A stretch of DNA of 64,000 nucleotides, taken from assembly GCF_003112555.1 (NCBI RefSeq), contig NZ_BEWB01000020.1, positions 1-64,000 of the forward strand, in the 5' to 3' direction. This stretch comes from Streptomyces coelicoflavus (GTDB taxonomy: Bacteria; Actinomycetota; Actinomycetes; Streptomycetales; Streptomycetaceae). The notes under the pieces were generated by a model. The model had not been told where the DNA came from. It saw only the letters and a program-made list of their open reading frames with translations, and did not search any database. Made by a program: the position numbers and the translations under genes. Positions 42,478-49,885 of the stretch are shown in pieces (within the stretch, counting starts at the first letter, position 1; every line of letters begins with the position of its first letter).

Positions 42478-42672
42478 GTGCACCCCGACCGCTACCACCT
42501 CGTCCTCTCCCTCGACGGCCGGCCGACCATGCACGGCTGGTGGGCGGACGAGACCGTGGCCCGCGGCAGGTTCACCGCCTGGGTCGGCGCCTACGGCCAG
42601 GCCGGCGCGCGCATCACCCTCACCGACGACGAGACGGGCACCGTGTTGACGGAGTGGCCGGACCCCGGGTGA
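42478..42672 (+). CDS. Small hypothetical protein
   Basis: 64 residues from GTG 42478. RYHLVLSLDGRPTMHGWWAD and ARITLTDDETGTVLTEWPD look like a small beta sheet, as in many accessory Streptomyces proteins. Unknown role. Confidence 0.6.
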   Translation: MHPDRYHLVLSLDGRPTMHGWWADETVARGRFTAWVGAYGQAGARITLTDDETGTVLTEWPDPG

Positions 42673-42693
42673 TCGTCTGCCATCCTGTCCGGC

Positions 42694-42840
42694 ATGGCTC
42701 ACCGTCCGTACCCCGTCGCCGCCCGCGCGCTGCGGCAGATCATGCGCCGCCACGGCAACCAGCTCCCACCCCTGCCCGGGCCGCGCACACCCCAAGGTCC
42801 GGCCGGCGATTACCGACTGTCGACCCGCCGCGGGCAGTAG
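42694..42840 (+). CDS. 48-residue basic peptide
   Basis: MAHRPYPVAARALRQIMRRH then a Pro/Gly/Arg tail. An Arg-rich helix suggests nucleic-acid contact. It is followed by a terminator, which supports a real transcription unit. Confidence 0.45.
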   Translation: MAHRPYPVAARALRQIMRRHGNQLPPLPGPRTPQGPAGDYRLSTRRGQ

Positions 42841-42855
42841 GGCCCCGGACACGAC

Positions 42856-42888
42856 GAAGCCCCCGCCTCGCTGGAGGACGGGGGCTTC
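42856..42888. terminator. Bidirectional terminator
   Basis: GAAGCCCCCG (42856-42865) pairs with CGGGGGCTTC (42879-42888). It separates converging transcription units (ends at 42840 and 42901). Confidence 0.8.
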
Positions 42889-42900
42889 GGTGCGGGCGGG

Positions 42901-43305
42901 CTACGGCCGCCACGACTCCTGGTATCCGGGACGGTCCGCGTAGGGCAACGCGAACAGGCGCAGCACCTCACTTAGGACGTCACGCCTGTGGATGGCGGTT
43001 GCTCGGTCCATCTCCGGCATGAGCGTGCTCTGCCCCTCGGCCTTCACCCTCTCGATCAGGGCGGCGAGTTCCGCCATGCGATCGACGGCCGTGATGTACT
43101 TCGCGATCACCTGCCGCTTGGCGTCGATCTCGCGCAGCACCCGCGCCGGTTCATGCTCGGCCATGTGCTCGCGTACCTCGGAGGAGAGGTCGGTGCCGTA
43201 GATCGCGATGTCGCTCGCGGTCCACTCGCCGTTGCCAGGGCAAGCGCGCGCCTTCGCCTCATCGGCGTCGAGCTGCGCGCGTAGCCACTGCACCAGGTCA
43301 TCCAT
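42901..43305 (-). CDS. DUF6221-like protein
   Basis: 134 residues. MDDLVQWLRAQLDADEAKAR at the start, HMAEHEPARVLREIDAKRQV in the middle and LFALPYADRPGYQESWRP at the end match the DUF6221 proteins common in Streptomyces genomes and mobile DNA. Function unknown. Start ATG 43305 overlaps the upstream HTH gene by 8 bp, so the pair forms one operon under the double operator at 43619. Confidence 0.8.
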   Translation of the reverse strand: MDDLVQWLRAQLDADEAKARACPGNGEWTASDIAIYGTDLSSEVREHMAEHEPARVLREIDAKRQVIAKYITAVDRMAELAALIERVKAEGQSTLMPEMDRATAIHRRDVLSEVLRLFALPYADRPGYQESWRP

Positions 43306-43573
43306 CGTGTGCCTCCATTTGCTTGGCCGGGTCGTCGGCGATGATCTGCCGGACACGTCCGAAGCTGATCCCCGAGGCGTCCGCGATCTGCCGGTAAGAC
43401 ATGCCGCGCTCGACCATCTCGAGCACGGCGTCGCGCCGCTCCTTCCGGACCTTCTCTCCGACCGACTTGAGCAGCTCGGTCAGTCTCTTGGCCCGCGCCT
43501 CGGGCGGCTCCCCGTCCGTGACCGCGTCGATCGCTTCCAGCACTCGCCGCACCTCCTCTGCCCGGTCGTCCAT
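43298..43573 (-). CDS. Small HTH regulator (sigma-4-like HTH)
   Basis: 91 residues. A helical N-terminus (VLEAIDAVTDGEPPEARAKR) precedes an HTH of the sigma-region-4 / RNA-polymerase type (AVLEMVERGMSYRQIADASG, then ISFGRVRQIIADDP). It is first in a two-gene minus-strand operon whose promoter region carries a 38-bp operator palindrome, so autoregulation is likely. It may also control the divergent spread-type operon. Confidence 0.78.
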   Translation of the reverse strand: MDDRAEEVRRVLEAIDAVTDGEPPEARAKRLTELLKSVGEKVRKERRDAVLEMVERGMSYRQIADASGISFGRVRQIIADDPAKQMEAHDG

Positions 43574-43618
43574 GTCCGTTCCTTCCCGGGGCTCGGGAGG
43601 CGGATCTTCCTTACCGTC

Positions 43619-43656
43619 TTGTGTAGGAACCTACACGCGTGTAGCTTCCTACACAA
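43619..43656. promoter_or_regulatory. Double operator: two GTGTAG-N4-CTACAC sites in a 38-bp palindrome
   Basis: Site A (43621-43636) and site B (43639-43654) each read GTGTAG-N4-CTACAC and are 18 bp apart. Together with flanking TT/AA they form a 38-bp palindrome with one mismatched pair. It lies 46 bp before the HTH gene on the minus strand and 115 bp before the plus-strand operon. Confidence 0.75.
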
Positions 43657-43692
43657 CGGTTCGGAGGTTCCGCCTCCGACCTGATGCACAAA

Positions 43693-43732
43693 GCCCCCGG
43701 CCCGGCGCTGGAACGCCATATGGGCCGGGGGC
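43693..43732. terminator. Hairpin in the leader of the spread-type operon
   Basis: GCCCCCGGCCC (43693-43703) pairs with GGGCCGGGGGC (43722-43732); GGCG/CGCC inside can extend the stem. It lies between the operator and the first plus-strand gene, so it could attenuate transcription or stop antisense transcription. Confidence 0.5.
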
Positions 43733-43770
43733 GGACCCACCCACAACCGCGACGAAGGAGCAGGTCCGCC

Positions 43771-43920
43771 ATGGAGCGTACCGACCAGCAGCAGCCCCAG
43801 CCCAGCCCCACGCCCGTCACCCAGGACGTCAACGCGTCGGCCGCCGAGCTCCAGCAGCGCGCCGCCAACGACTACGCCGTCGCCCAGGCCGCCCGGGAAG
43901 CGCAGGGGAACCGCCGATGA
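43771..43920 (+). CDS. Small hypothetical protein, first of the spread-type operon
   Basis: 49 residues from ATG 43771 with GAAGGAG upstream. Gln/Pro-rich start, then a short helix (AAELQQRAANDYAVAQAARE). No family recognised. Confidence 0.6.
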   Translation: MERTDQQQPQPSPTPVTQDVNASAAELQQRAANDYAVAQAAREAQGNRR

Positions 43921-44195
43921 ACACCAACCCCTGGCAGCACCCGATCGTCACCAACATCGACGAGAACGCCCAGTACACCGCCACCCTCAGCGACAACGCC
44001 GGCGCCACCTGGAACGACGACACCCACCCCCACCCCATCGTCTGCGGCGGACACGTCCAGATCGAGGCCGCCAAGACCCTGCAGGCTCTGGCCGCCGGAG
44101 CGTCGGACTGCCGGGTTCTCTCCGAGGACGACGCGGCCGTCGTGACCATCCAGCGCGGTGACTCCGTCGTCAAGTGGACGCGGAGGGCCGCCTGA
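43917..44195 (+). CDS. Hypothetical protein
   Basis: 92 residues. NAQYTATLSDNAGATWNDDT and VVTIQRGDSVVKWTRRAA suggest a small beta-rich domain. Coupled by ATGA upstream and a 1-bp overlap downstream. Confidence 0.6.
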   Translation: MNTNPWQHPIVTNIDENAQYTATLSDNAGATWNDDTHPHPIVCGGHVQIEAAKTLQALAAGASDCRVLSEDDAAVVTIQRGDSVVKWTRRAA

Positions 44196-44383
44196 TGCCC
44201 ATGCACGTCATCGACGAGAAGGCCGTCCTCCCCGAGACCGGACAGCACGGCAACACCGTCCCCGTCCGCGTCCTCTCCGACGACGGCACCACCGCCCGCG
44301 TCCAGATCGAAGGCTGCGGCATCCACCTGCGCCAGGGCGCCGTCCACACCGTCGCGTCGACCGCGGTGAGGAGGAGCCGCTGA
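44195..44383 (+). CDS. Hypothetical beta-rich protein
   Basis: 62 residues. TVPVRVLSDDGTTARVQIEG followed by HLRQGAVHTV looks like a small SH3-like or KOW-like barrel. Unknown role. Confidence 0.58.
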   Translation: MPMHVIDEKAVLPETGQHGNTVPVRVLSDDGTTARVQIEGCGIHLRQGAVHTVASTAVRRSR

Positions 44384-44577
44384 TGGGTCTGTTCTCGCGT
44401 CGCGCGCAGTCCACCCGCGCCTACCCCGCCGCCGGCACCTCCGTCACCGGCGACGCCGCCCGGTTCCGCCGCGCCAAGACGTCCGGCGCCCGCGAGGCCG
44501 GCGATGCCGCCGAGAAGTGGGAGAAGGCCGACCGGGCGCGCATGAAGCGCGGCGGCACCTTCCGCTGGACGAACTGA
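44383..44577 (+). CDS. Small basic protein
   Basis: 64 residues, Arg/Lys/Ala-rich (GLFSRRAQSTRAYPAAGTSV; AEKWEKADRARMKRGGTFRW). Similar short basic proteins accompany DUF2637 genes in Streptomyces elements. Unknown role. Confidence 0.55.
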   Translation: MGLFSRRAQSTRAYPAAGTSVTGDAARFRRAKTSGAREAGDAAEKWEKADRARMKRGGTFRWTN

Positions 44578-44654
44578 TGCGCGCCCTCTACATCCTCGCC
44601 ATGGTCTGGCCGCTGATCCTCGCCGCCGTCCTCATCGGCCGGCACTTCGCCTGA
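44577..44654 (+). CDS. 25-residue membrane peptide
   Basis: ATG 44577 shares a base with the preceding stop. MRALYILAMVWPLILAAVLI plus RHFA is a single membrane helix. Tiny hydrophobic peptides are typical of spread-gene clusters. Confidence 0.5.
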   Translation: MRALYILAMVWPLILAAVLIGRHFA

Positions 44655-44722
44655 CCCACCGACCGGCCGGGCCGCGAACCTCCCCCCGCGGCCCGGCCCC
44701 CACTCCGGAAGGACCAGATCCG

Positions 44723-44998
44723 ATGTTCGCCTTCCTCACCCGTCGCAAGGAGACCACCGTGCCCGAGACCACCCCCGCACCCGCCGAGGCCAAGAGCAAC
44801 GTCCTGATGCGGTTCCTCACCCAGGGCGGCGCCACCGTCGAACTCCGCAAGGAGGCGAAGCCGGGCCGCCTCGTCTACCCGTACCTCTGCCTGGGCTGCG
44901 ACTACGAGTTCGACAACTACGACTCGATCGTTCACGCCCGCGGCGAGGCCAACGAGCACGCCGCCACCTGCCGTGCCATGCCCAAGCCCACCGCCTGA
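44723..44998 (+). CDS. Small zinc-finger-like protein
   Basis: 91 residues, GGAAGGACCAGATCC upstream. LVYPYLCLGCDYEFDNYDSI followed by EHAATC gives a C-x2-C-xn-H-x3-C finger. Found in my recollection beside DUF2637 genes in integrative elements. Function unknown. Confidence 0.65.
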   Translation: MFAFLTRRKETTVPETTPAPAEAKSNVLMRFLTQGGATVELRKEAKPGRLVYPYLCLGCDYEFDNYDSIVHARGEANEHAATCRAMPKPTA

Positions 44999-45062
44999 CC
45001 ACCCCCTCCACCGCCGCGCCCAACGACACACAACCCGGGCGCGGCCCCAAGGAAGGACCCCG

Positions 45063-46175
45063 ATGGAACGCCTCCGCCGCCTCGACGTGTTCGCCGTCGT
45101 CGAGAAGCTCCTCACCCTCGCCGCGCTCACCCTCGTCGCCATCACCGTCGGCGGCCAGCTCGGCCCCATGCTCGGCCTCGACGGCCGCCTCGGCCACATC
45201 GCCGGATGGTCCATCGCCCTCGTCTACGACGCCCTCTGGATCGGCGCCCTCCGCATGTCGGAGGTCGCGATCCGGCAGCGCTCCCGCCTCGGCATGGCCG
45301 TCATGCTCGGCCTGTCCCTCGCCGCGCTCGGCGTGTCCACCGGAACCCTCCTGATCCTCGGCCACGCCAAGGTGTTCGCGTTCGTGCCCCTGGCCGCCGC
45401 CCTCTTCATGGCGCTGCGCCTGTTCGTCGGCAACGTCCTCGCCGACGGCACCACCGCCAACGAGATCGCTGGCCAGTCCGCCGCCGACCGCAACGCCCGC
45501 GCCCGCGCCGCCGCCGACGCCCGCCACCTCCGTGCGGCCGCCGTCACCGACGTCGTCACCGAGACCGCCGGCCACCTCGGCGAGATGGAGCGTCAGATCG
45601 CCCGCGCGCAGACCCTCACCGTCGCGGAGGCCCGCATCGCGAAGGCCCGCGCGAAGGCAGAGAAGCGCCTCGAGAAGGCCGACAAGAAGCACGGCGAGAA
45701 GGCCGCGGCGTTCGCGACACGCGCCCTGACGCTCGCCGTGTCGACCCCTGACACGACCGTGTCGGCCGCCGTCACGGCACCCGACACAGACCGTCCCGCC
45801 ATCGCCCCGGCCACAGCTCCCGAGACCACCCCCGACACGACCGCCCCGCACCCCGTGCCGCCCACCGACACGCAGGTCACCGACCCCACCGACGCGACCG
45901 CCGACACGGCCGAAGCGGCCCCGACACAGTCCGTCACGCTCGCCGAGTTGGCCGCCGTCGCGGGCGTGTCGACCCCCGTGACGGGCGAGCCGCTCACCGA
46001 CACACAGCTCGGCGTCGTCCTGCGGCACCTGCGGTACACCGACGACCCGCCCCGCTCCTACAGGCACGCCCAGAAGGAGTTCCGCGACCGCGGATTCGTC
46101 GGCAGCGACGAACGCCTGCGCCGCGTCTGGGGCGCCCTCCTCACCCACGAAGAGACCACCCCCGTCAGCGAGTAG
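45063..46175 (+). CDS. DUF2637 membrane protein (spread/transfer-associated)
   Basis: 370 residues. Four membrane helices lie in the first ~135 residues (LLTLAALTLVAITVGG; WSIALVYDALWIGAL; MAVMLGLSLAALGVSTGTLL; VFAFVPLAAALFMALRLFVG). A coiled coil (AEARIAKARAKAEKRLEKAD) and a long Pro/Thr/Asp linker follow. The C-terminal winged-helix-like domain runs from TDTQLGVVLRHLRYTDDPPR to RDRGFVGSDERLRRVWGALL. DUF2637 proteins are frequent in Streptomyces conjugative elements, where similar membrane proteins assist intramycelial spread. A DNA-binding end on a membrane protein suggests tethering of the element's DNA. Confidence 0.8.
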   Translation: MERLRRLDVFAVVEKLLTLAALTLVAITVGGQLGPMLGLDGRLGHIAGWSIALVYDALWIGALRMSEVAIRQRSRLGMAVMLGLSLAALGVSTGTLLILGHAKVFAFVPLAAALFMALRLFVGNVLADGTTANEIAGQSAADRNARARAAADARHLRAAAVTDVVTETAGHLGEMERQIARAQTLTVAEARIAKARAKAEKRLEKADKKHGEKAAAFATRALTLAVSTPDTTVSAAVTAPDTDRPAIAPATAPETTPDTTAPHPVPPTDTQVTDPTDATADTAEAAPTQSVTLAELAAVAGVSTPVTGEPLTDTQLGVVLRHLRYTDDPPRSYRHAQKEFRDRGFVGSDERLRRVWGALLTHEETTPVSE

Positions 46176-46264
46176 CCCCGGCTTCCGACACCACCAGTGG
46201 CGGCCAGCACCCCGTGTTCTGGCCCTCGCTGCGACTGCCGGAAGCAGTCCACCACCGGCGAGCA

Positions 46265-46331
46265 GACCCGGCGAGCAGCACCCGTGCAGACCCGGCGAGC
46301 AGACCCGAACCGCCCCGTCCCGTCGACCCGA
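46265..46331 (+). repeat. GACCCG direct repeats, similar to conjugation-locus repeats
   Basis: GACCCGG at 46265 and 46289, GACCCGA at 46302 and 46325, and a diverged CACCCGT at 46279, within GGCGAGCAG-type repeats. Spacing is 10-14 bp, then 23. Streptomyces TraB translocases recognise clusters of the 8-mer GACCCGGA spaced similarly. The block lies between two membrane-protein genes. No traB gene is visible in the window. Confidence 0.5.
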
Positions 46332-46340
46332 GGACCCCGC

Positions 46341-47027
46341 ATGATCAGCCAGGGCGCCGACGAGCGCCGCATCCGTAGCCTCCTCGTTCAGGCAGGCGTC
46401 GGGCCACAGGCCGGCCCCACCCCGGCCCCCGCCGCGCCCGCGGCACCGCCCTCCAACGACCCGTCCGACGCGTGGTGGGACAGGCTGTACGCCAGCGAGC
46501 AGCCGGCCCCGCCCGCACCAGTCCGGCGGCCGTCGACTCGGCTGCCGGACTGGTGGGCGGCCAAGCCCGACCGTCTCCCCGCCCCGCCTGCCGACACGGA
46601 GGACGACACGGCCGACACGGCCCCCGTCACGCCCCCGACCAGCAGCCCGCCGACCAACGTCACGCCACCCGACACACCCCCGGCACACCCCACGGCACAG
46701 GAGACGACACGGCGACACGCTCCGCCCCAGTCCCTCCTCGACGCCTGGGCCAGCATCCGCCCCCGCACCCGCTGGCTCATCCACCACACCACCGCAGCCG
46801 CCGCAGGCTGGCCCCTCGGCCTTGTCGACTGGGGCACCAGCACAGCCGCCTGGTACGCCCACGGCCACTGGACCACCCCCTCCGCGTGGGTCCTGTACGG
46901 CCTCGGCGCCTGCGCCATCAGCCTCTACCGGCGCGCCCGCACCTGGGCCTGGCCCCTCGCCTGGGCCGCCGCCATCCCCGTCTCGTCTGTCTCCGCCGGC
47001 CTGCTCCTCTACGGCACCGGCGCCTGA
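46341..47027 (+). CDS. Spread-type membrane protein
   Basis: 228 residues. A long cytoplasmic Pro/Thr/Ala-rich N-terminal part with SDAWWDRLYASEQPAPP and RLPDWWAAKPDRLP is followed by about three membrane helices (AAAAGWPLGLVDWGTSTAAW; PSAWVLYGLGACAISLY; WAWPLAWAAAIPVSSVSAGL). This layout is typical of SpdB-like proteins encoded by Streptomyces conjugative elements. Probably forms part of a septal or membrane complex. Confidence 0.7.
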   Translation: MISQGADERRIRSLLVQAGVGPQAGPTPAPAAPAAPPSNDPSDAWWDRLYASEQPAPPAPVRRPSTRLPDWWAAKPDRLPAPPADTEDDTADTAPVTPPTSSPPTNVTPPDTPPAHPTAQETTRRHAPPQSLLDAWASIRPRTRWLIHHTTAAAAGWPLGLVDWGTSTAAWYAHGHWTTPSAWVLYGLGACAISLYRRARTWAWPLAWAAAIPVSSVSAGLLLYGTGA

Positions 47028-47042
47028 CCCCGAAGGAACCTC

Positions 47043-47447
47043 GTGGACTCCCTGTTCGGCAACCTCGGCATCGTCGGCCTCGCCGTCGCCCTGACCGTGT
47101 TGCTGCTGGTCGGCATCAAGGGCGGCGGCAAGGTCAAGCCGCTCGGCTGGTGGCCCTGCCTCATCCTCGGCATGCTCGCCGGATCGTCCTATGCGGCGGC
47201 CGGCGGCCTGTTCAAGCTGGTCCCGGACCTGGTCGGCTCGCTGTTGGACGTGGCGCAGGGCATCGTGCCGGGCGTCACCATGCCCGCCGTAGCCCTGACG
47301 CTGGCGATCGTCATTCTGTTCAAGAAGCTCGACACCAAGCAGGTCGCCCTGTTGGGCATCGTGTTCTGGTACGCGGCGTCCGGCGCGGGCGGCCTGTGGA
47401 GCACCGTCTCCGAGGCCATCGCCAACCTCGGCCAGCAGGTCGCCTGA
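47043..47447 (+). CDS. Spread-type integral membrane protein
   Basis: 134 residues from GTG 47043 (CCGAAGGAACC upstream). Four hydrophobic segments (IVGLAVALTVLLLVGI; CLILGMLAGSSYAAAGGL; PAVALTLAIVILF; VALLGIVFWYAASGAGGL), almost no soluble part. Same size and feel as small Spd proteins. Confidence 0.7.
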   Translation: MDSLFGNLGIVGLAVALTVLLLVGIKGGGKVKPLGWWPCLILGMLAGSSYAAAGGLFKLVPDLVGSLLDVAQGIVPGVTMPAVALTLAIVILFKKLDTKQVALLGIVFWYAASGAGGLWSTVSEAIANLGQQVA

Positions 47448-48079
47448 TGGTCACCCGCACGGCCGACAAGGTCCGCGCCCTGCTGCCCCTGCTGGGGTCG
47501 CTCGGCGCGGGCTCCCGGGCCCTGCTGCTGCGCCTCGCGGGACGGCTGGGCTGGAAGGGCACGCTCGCTGTCCTCGTCGTCGCCGGGTACGCGGTGGCCC
47601 GGTACCGGCCGGCGTTCGCGTGGCTGCTCGCCGCCTGGTGCGTCGCCGCGTGGATGCACGCCCCCGACCGCCGGGAGCAGCCCGTCGAGGAGGCAGGGGA
47701 GCAGCCCCCCGCCGAGGTCCCCCACGACCCGCTCCCGGGCATCCTCTGGGACCTCATCGGCGAGGCCCCCGGCGTCCACGTGAAGCGGGTCGTCGAGCAC
47801 CTCCACGAGACCGGGCAGGACCCCACCTGCCAGGCGGCCGACGTGCGCGCCGCTCTCGGCCGCCGCGGCATCCCTCTGCGGGCGTCCGTCCGGGACGCCG
47901 CGGGCCGGGTGAATCAGGGGGTGCACCGGGAGGACCTCACCGTCTGGGAAGAGGCACTCTCCCCGGGCGCTCCCGCGCCCCTCTCCAAGACCCGTAGCAA
48001 CCCCGCTACTACGCCTCTGACCAGCGGTGTAGCAGACGCCGCTACAGCCGTAGCTACGCCTCCTACGCCCGCGAACTGA
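47447..48079 (+). CDS. Spread-type membrane protein with C-terminal helical domain
   Basis: 210 residues. One or two helices (TLAVLVVAGYAVARYRPAFA; WLLAAWCVAAWMHAP) precede a soluble domain (GILWDLIGEAPGVHVKRVVE to GRVNQGVHREDL) that I recall from Streptomyces plasmids and integrative elements. Its shape fits a winged helix. The C-terminal 40 residues are Thr/Ala/Pro-rich. Confidence 0.72.
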   Translation: MVTRTADKVRALLPLLGSLGAGSRALLLRLAGRLGWKGTLAVLVVAGYAVARYRPAFAWLLAAWCVAAWMHAPDRREQPVEEAGEQPPAEVPHDPLPGILWDLIGEAPGVHVKRVVEHLHETGQDPTCQAADVRAALGRRGIPLRASVRDAAGRVNQGVHREDLTVWEEALSPGAPAPLSKTRSNPATTPLTSGVADAATAVATPPTPAN

Positions 48080-48101
48080 CCCGCCCGGAAGGACCCCTGT
48101 C

Positions 48102-48350
48102 ATGCCGTACGAGTACTGGTGCCGCCAGTGCAAGGCCGTCTCACCGGAGCGCCGCGGTCGCAGCGCGGACGCCGAGGACGAGCTCGTCGAGCACCGGCGT
48201 ACCGCGCACGGAGGGCTGGCGCCGGCCGCGGGTGACGGGGTCCGGGCGGTGCACGACGAGGCGCGTGGCGACGGGTGTCTGCCGTCGGGGAGCTTCCTGT
48301 TCGTCGCGTTTCTGATCTTCGCGGTCCTGGCGAACTGCTGGGGCCGCTGA
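48102..48350 (+). CDS. Small zinc-finger protein of mobile elements
   Basis: 82 residues. YEYWCRQCKAVSPERRGRSA with RRTAHGGLAP is a C-x2-C...H finger of a type frequent next to spread genes in Streptomyces integrative elements. A C-terminal hydrophobic helix (GSFLFVAFLIFAVLANCWG) adds a membrane anchor. Confidence 0.7.
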   Translation: MPYEYWCRQCKAVSPERRGRSADAEDELVEHRRTAHGGLAPAAGDGVRAVHDEARGDGCLPSGSFLFVAFLIFAVLANCWGR

Positions 48351-48358
48351 CCACAAGC

Positions 48359-48401
48359 CCCGGGGCGGCCGCCCGCCTGCCAGCTAGCCGGCCGCCCCGG
48401 G
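48359..48401 (+). terminator. Terminator of the spread-type operon
   Basis: CCCGGGGCGGCCG (48359-48371) pairs with CGGCCGCCCCGGG (48389-48401) over 17 nt, 8 bp after the stop. Confidence 0.75.
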
Positions 48402-48433
48402 TTCCATCCCAACCACGAGACGGAGAGCCCATC

Positions 48434-48568
48434 ATGGCACTCGGATTCAAGAAGCCGATCAAGCCCGACGACCCGAGGTTGAAGGGTAAGGAGACGGAGT
48501 ATCAGGCCAGCCGCGGCGGCTGGTTCCCCCGGGAGAAGAAGCCCGTCCCCGGCGCCCCGAAGAAGTAG
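48434..48568 (+). CDS. 44-residue basic protein
   Basis: MALGFKKPIKPDDPRLKGKE then GGWFPREKKPVPGAPKK. Highly basic. Separate from the previous operon by a terminator. Unknown role. Confidence 0.5.
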   Translation: MALGFKKPIKPDDPRLKGKETEYQASRGGWFPREKKPVPGAPKK

Positions 48569-48689
48569 CGGCCCAGCGACAAGCCTTCCGCTTCGTCACG
48601 ATCAGGTGAATCCTGCCTACCTGAGGCAACCACACGCCACCCTCACGAGTCGCACACTCGCACAACACGAACAGCACCAGGGGGGACCC

Positions 48690-49256
48690 ATGTCCAACAC
48701 CACGCCACCCATGCCCGACTTCCCACCACCCACCCCGCCGGCCACCCCGAAGAAGTCCCGCACCAACGCCATCATCATCGGCGCCGCAGCCGCCGTCATC
48801 GCCGCGATCGTCGGCACCGGCATCGTCGTCGTGCAGGCCCAGGACGACGACAGCAAGCCAGCCGCCACCGCAGAGTCGAGCGCCCCGACCGAGGCCCCGG
48901 CAACCACGGTTGCCGAGGAGCCCGAACCCGAGCTGGAACCGAGCTACGTCGAGGTTGACCCCGACAGCTTTACGATCGAGCTGCGCACCACCGACCGGCA
49001 GTGCTTCGGCTCCGCGGGCTGCAACATGACGGTCGAGCCAAAGCTGACCTTCGTCGGCGACAGCACGGACATCGATCCGGACGCTGTGTACGAGATCACC
49101 TACGAGATCCGGGGTGGCGATTCAGGGCCGGTCATCGAGACGGCCGAACTGTCGGACCAGACGAGCTTGAACTTCATGCCGACGATGCTCAGTACGGCCT
49201 CGGCGGGTTCGAAGCTGTCCGTGAAGATCACCGATGTGGTGGCTCAGGGAGTGTGA
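48690..49256 (+). CDS. Membrane-anchored surface protein, cargo gene A
   Basis: 188 residues. Pro-rich cytoplasmic start, one membrane helix (NAIIIGAAAAVIAAIVGTGI), an acidic Ala/Thr/Pro linker, and an external beta-rich domain with a Cys pair (DRQCFGSAGCNMTV) and repeated beta strands. The sequence CCAGGGGGGACCCATG at its start is identical to that of gene B (49438). Own terminator at 49279. Position and layout suggest expression in the lysogen, for example in superinfection exclusion, but this is inference. Confidence 0.7.
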   Translation: MSNTTPPMPDFPPPTPPATPKKSRTNAIIIGAAAAVIAAIVGTGIVVVQAQDDDSKPAATAESSAPTEAPATTVAEEPEPELEPSYVEVDPDSFTIELRTTDRQCFGSAGCNMTVEPKLTFVGDSTDIDPDAVYEITYEIRGGDSGPVIETAELSDQTSLNFMPTMLSTASAGSKLSVKITDVVAQGV

Positions 49257-49278
49257 GGCGTTGTAGCTGCGCCGATCG

Positions 49279-49308
49279 GGGGCCCGTCGTTCCGTGACGG
49301 CGGGCCCC
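49279..49308 (+). terminator. Terminator of cargo gene A
   Basis: GGGGCCCG (49279-49286) pairs with CGGGCCCC (49301-49308); GTC/GAC inside lengthens the stem. 22 bp after the stop. Confidence 0.7.
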
Positions 49309-49437
49309 GCCTGTGCACCTAGTTGCAAAACCGGGGATCATGACGCATCCTGAGGCCAGTCCTGGCATGCCCGGAACCGGAAGCCTCGGACGCGGCATCA
49401 TTCCCCCCGTATCTCACATCCGTCCCAGGGGGGACCC
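49309..49437. other. Leader of cargo gene B
   Basis: AT-richer than its surroundings (contains TAGTTGCAAAACC near 49320) and probably carries a promoter for gene B. No coding signal. Confidence 0.35.
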
Positions 49438-49866
49438 ATGAGCCACCAACCGCCAGCACGAAACCCAAGACCCGGCATCGGCCGGAAGATCCTTACCTTC
49501 GGCTGCCTGCCCCTCGCCGTCCTCTTCGGCGCTTTGATCGCCCTCGGCGTGGCGCTCGACGACGGCGACGACGAGAGCGACGCCAAGGCCACCACCTCCG
49601 CGACACCCAGTACCCCCGCGCCGTCGTCGAAGAAGCCAGCCCCCAGCCCTTCCGAGTCCGACGAGGGGCCGGGTATCAGCAAGCGGCGCATGACGGAACT
49701 CAGCGTCGGCCTGGTCTGGGACAAGTACAGCGACGCGCAGAAAGACGTGCTGTGCACCGGCGTCGAGGCCTACGGGCCCGAGTGGCTGGCCGACCAGTTG
49801 CAGAGCGACAACCTCGACCACGAGTACGCTGGCCAGCTTGTTGAGGAGAAGTGCGCCAACCGCTGA
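49438..49866 (+). CDS. Membrane-anchored surface protein, cargo gene B
   Basis: 142 residues. Basic Pro-rich start, one membrane helix (ILTFGCLPLAVLFGALIALG), an acidic-Thr/Ser/Pro linker, and a short external domain (MTELSVGLVWDKYSDAQKDV, then CTGVEAYGPEWLADQLQ and ...EKCANR with two Cys). Same plan and same ribosome-site block as gene A, so the two look like diverged tandem units. Followed by its own terminator just before the late operon. Confidence 0.7.
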   Translation: MSHQPPARNPRPGIGRKILTFGCLPLAVLFGALIALGVALDDGDDESDAKATTSATPSTPAPSSKKPAPSPSESDEGPGISKRRMTELSVGLVWDKYSDAQKDVLCTGVEAYGPEWLADQLQSDNLDHEYAGQLVEEKCANR

Positions 49867-49885
49867 CCCGCAGCATCCACTGACT

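Noticed and set aside
45730-46720. Many GACAC copies in two membrane-protein genes
   Set aside because: They encode repeated Asp-Thr in a Pro/Thr/Asp linker; GAC-ACN codons alone explain them, so no DNA-level selection is needed.
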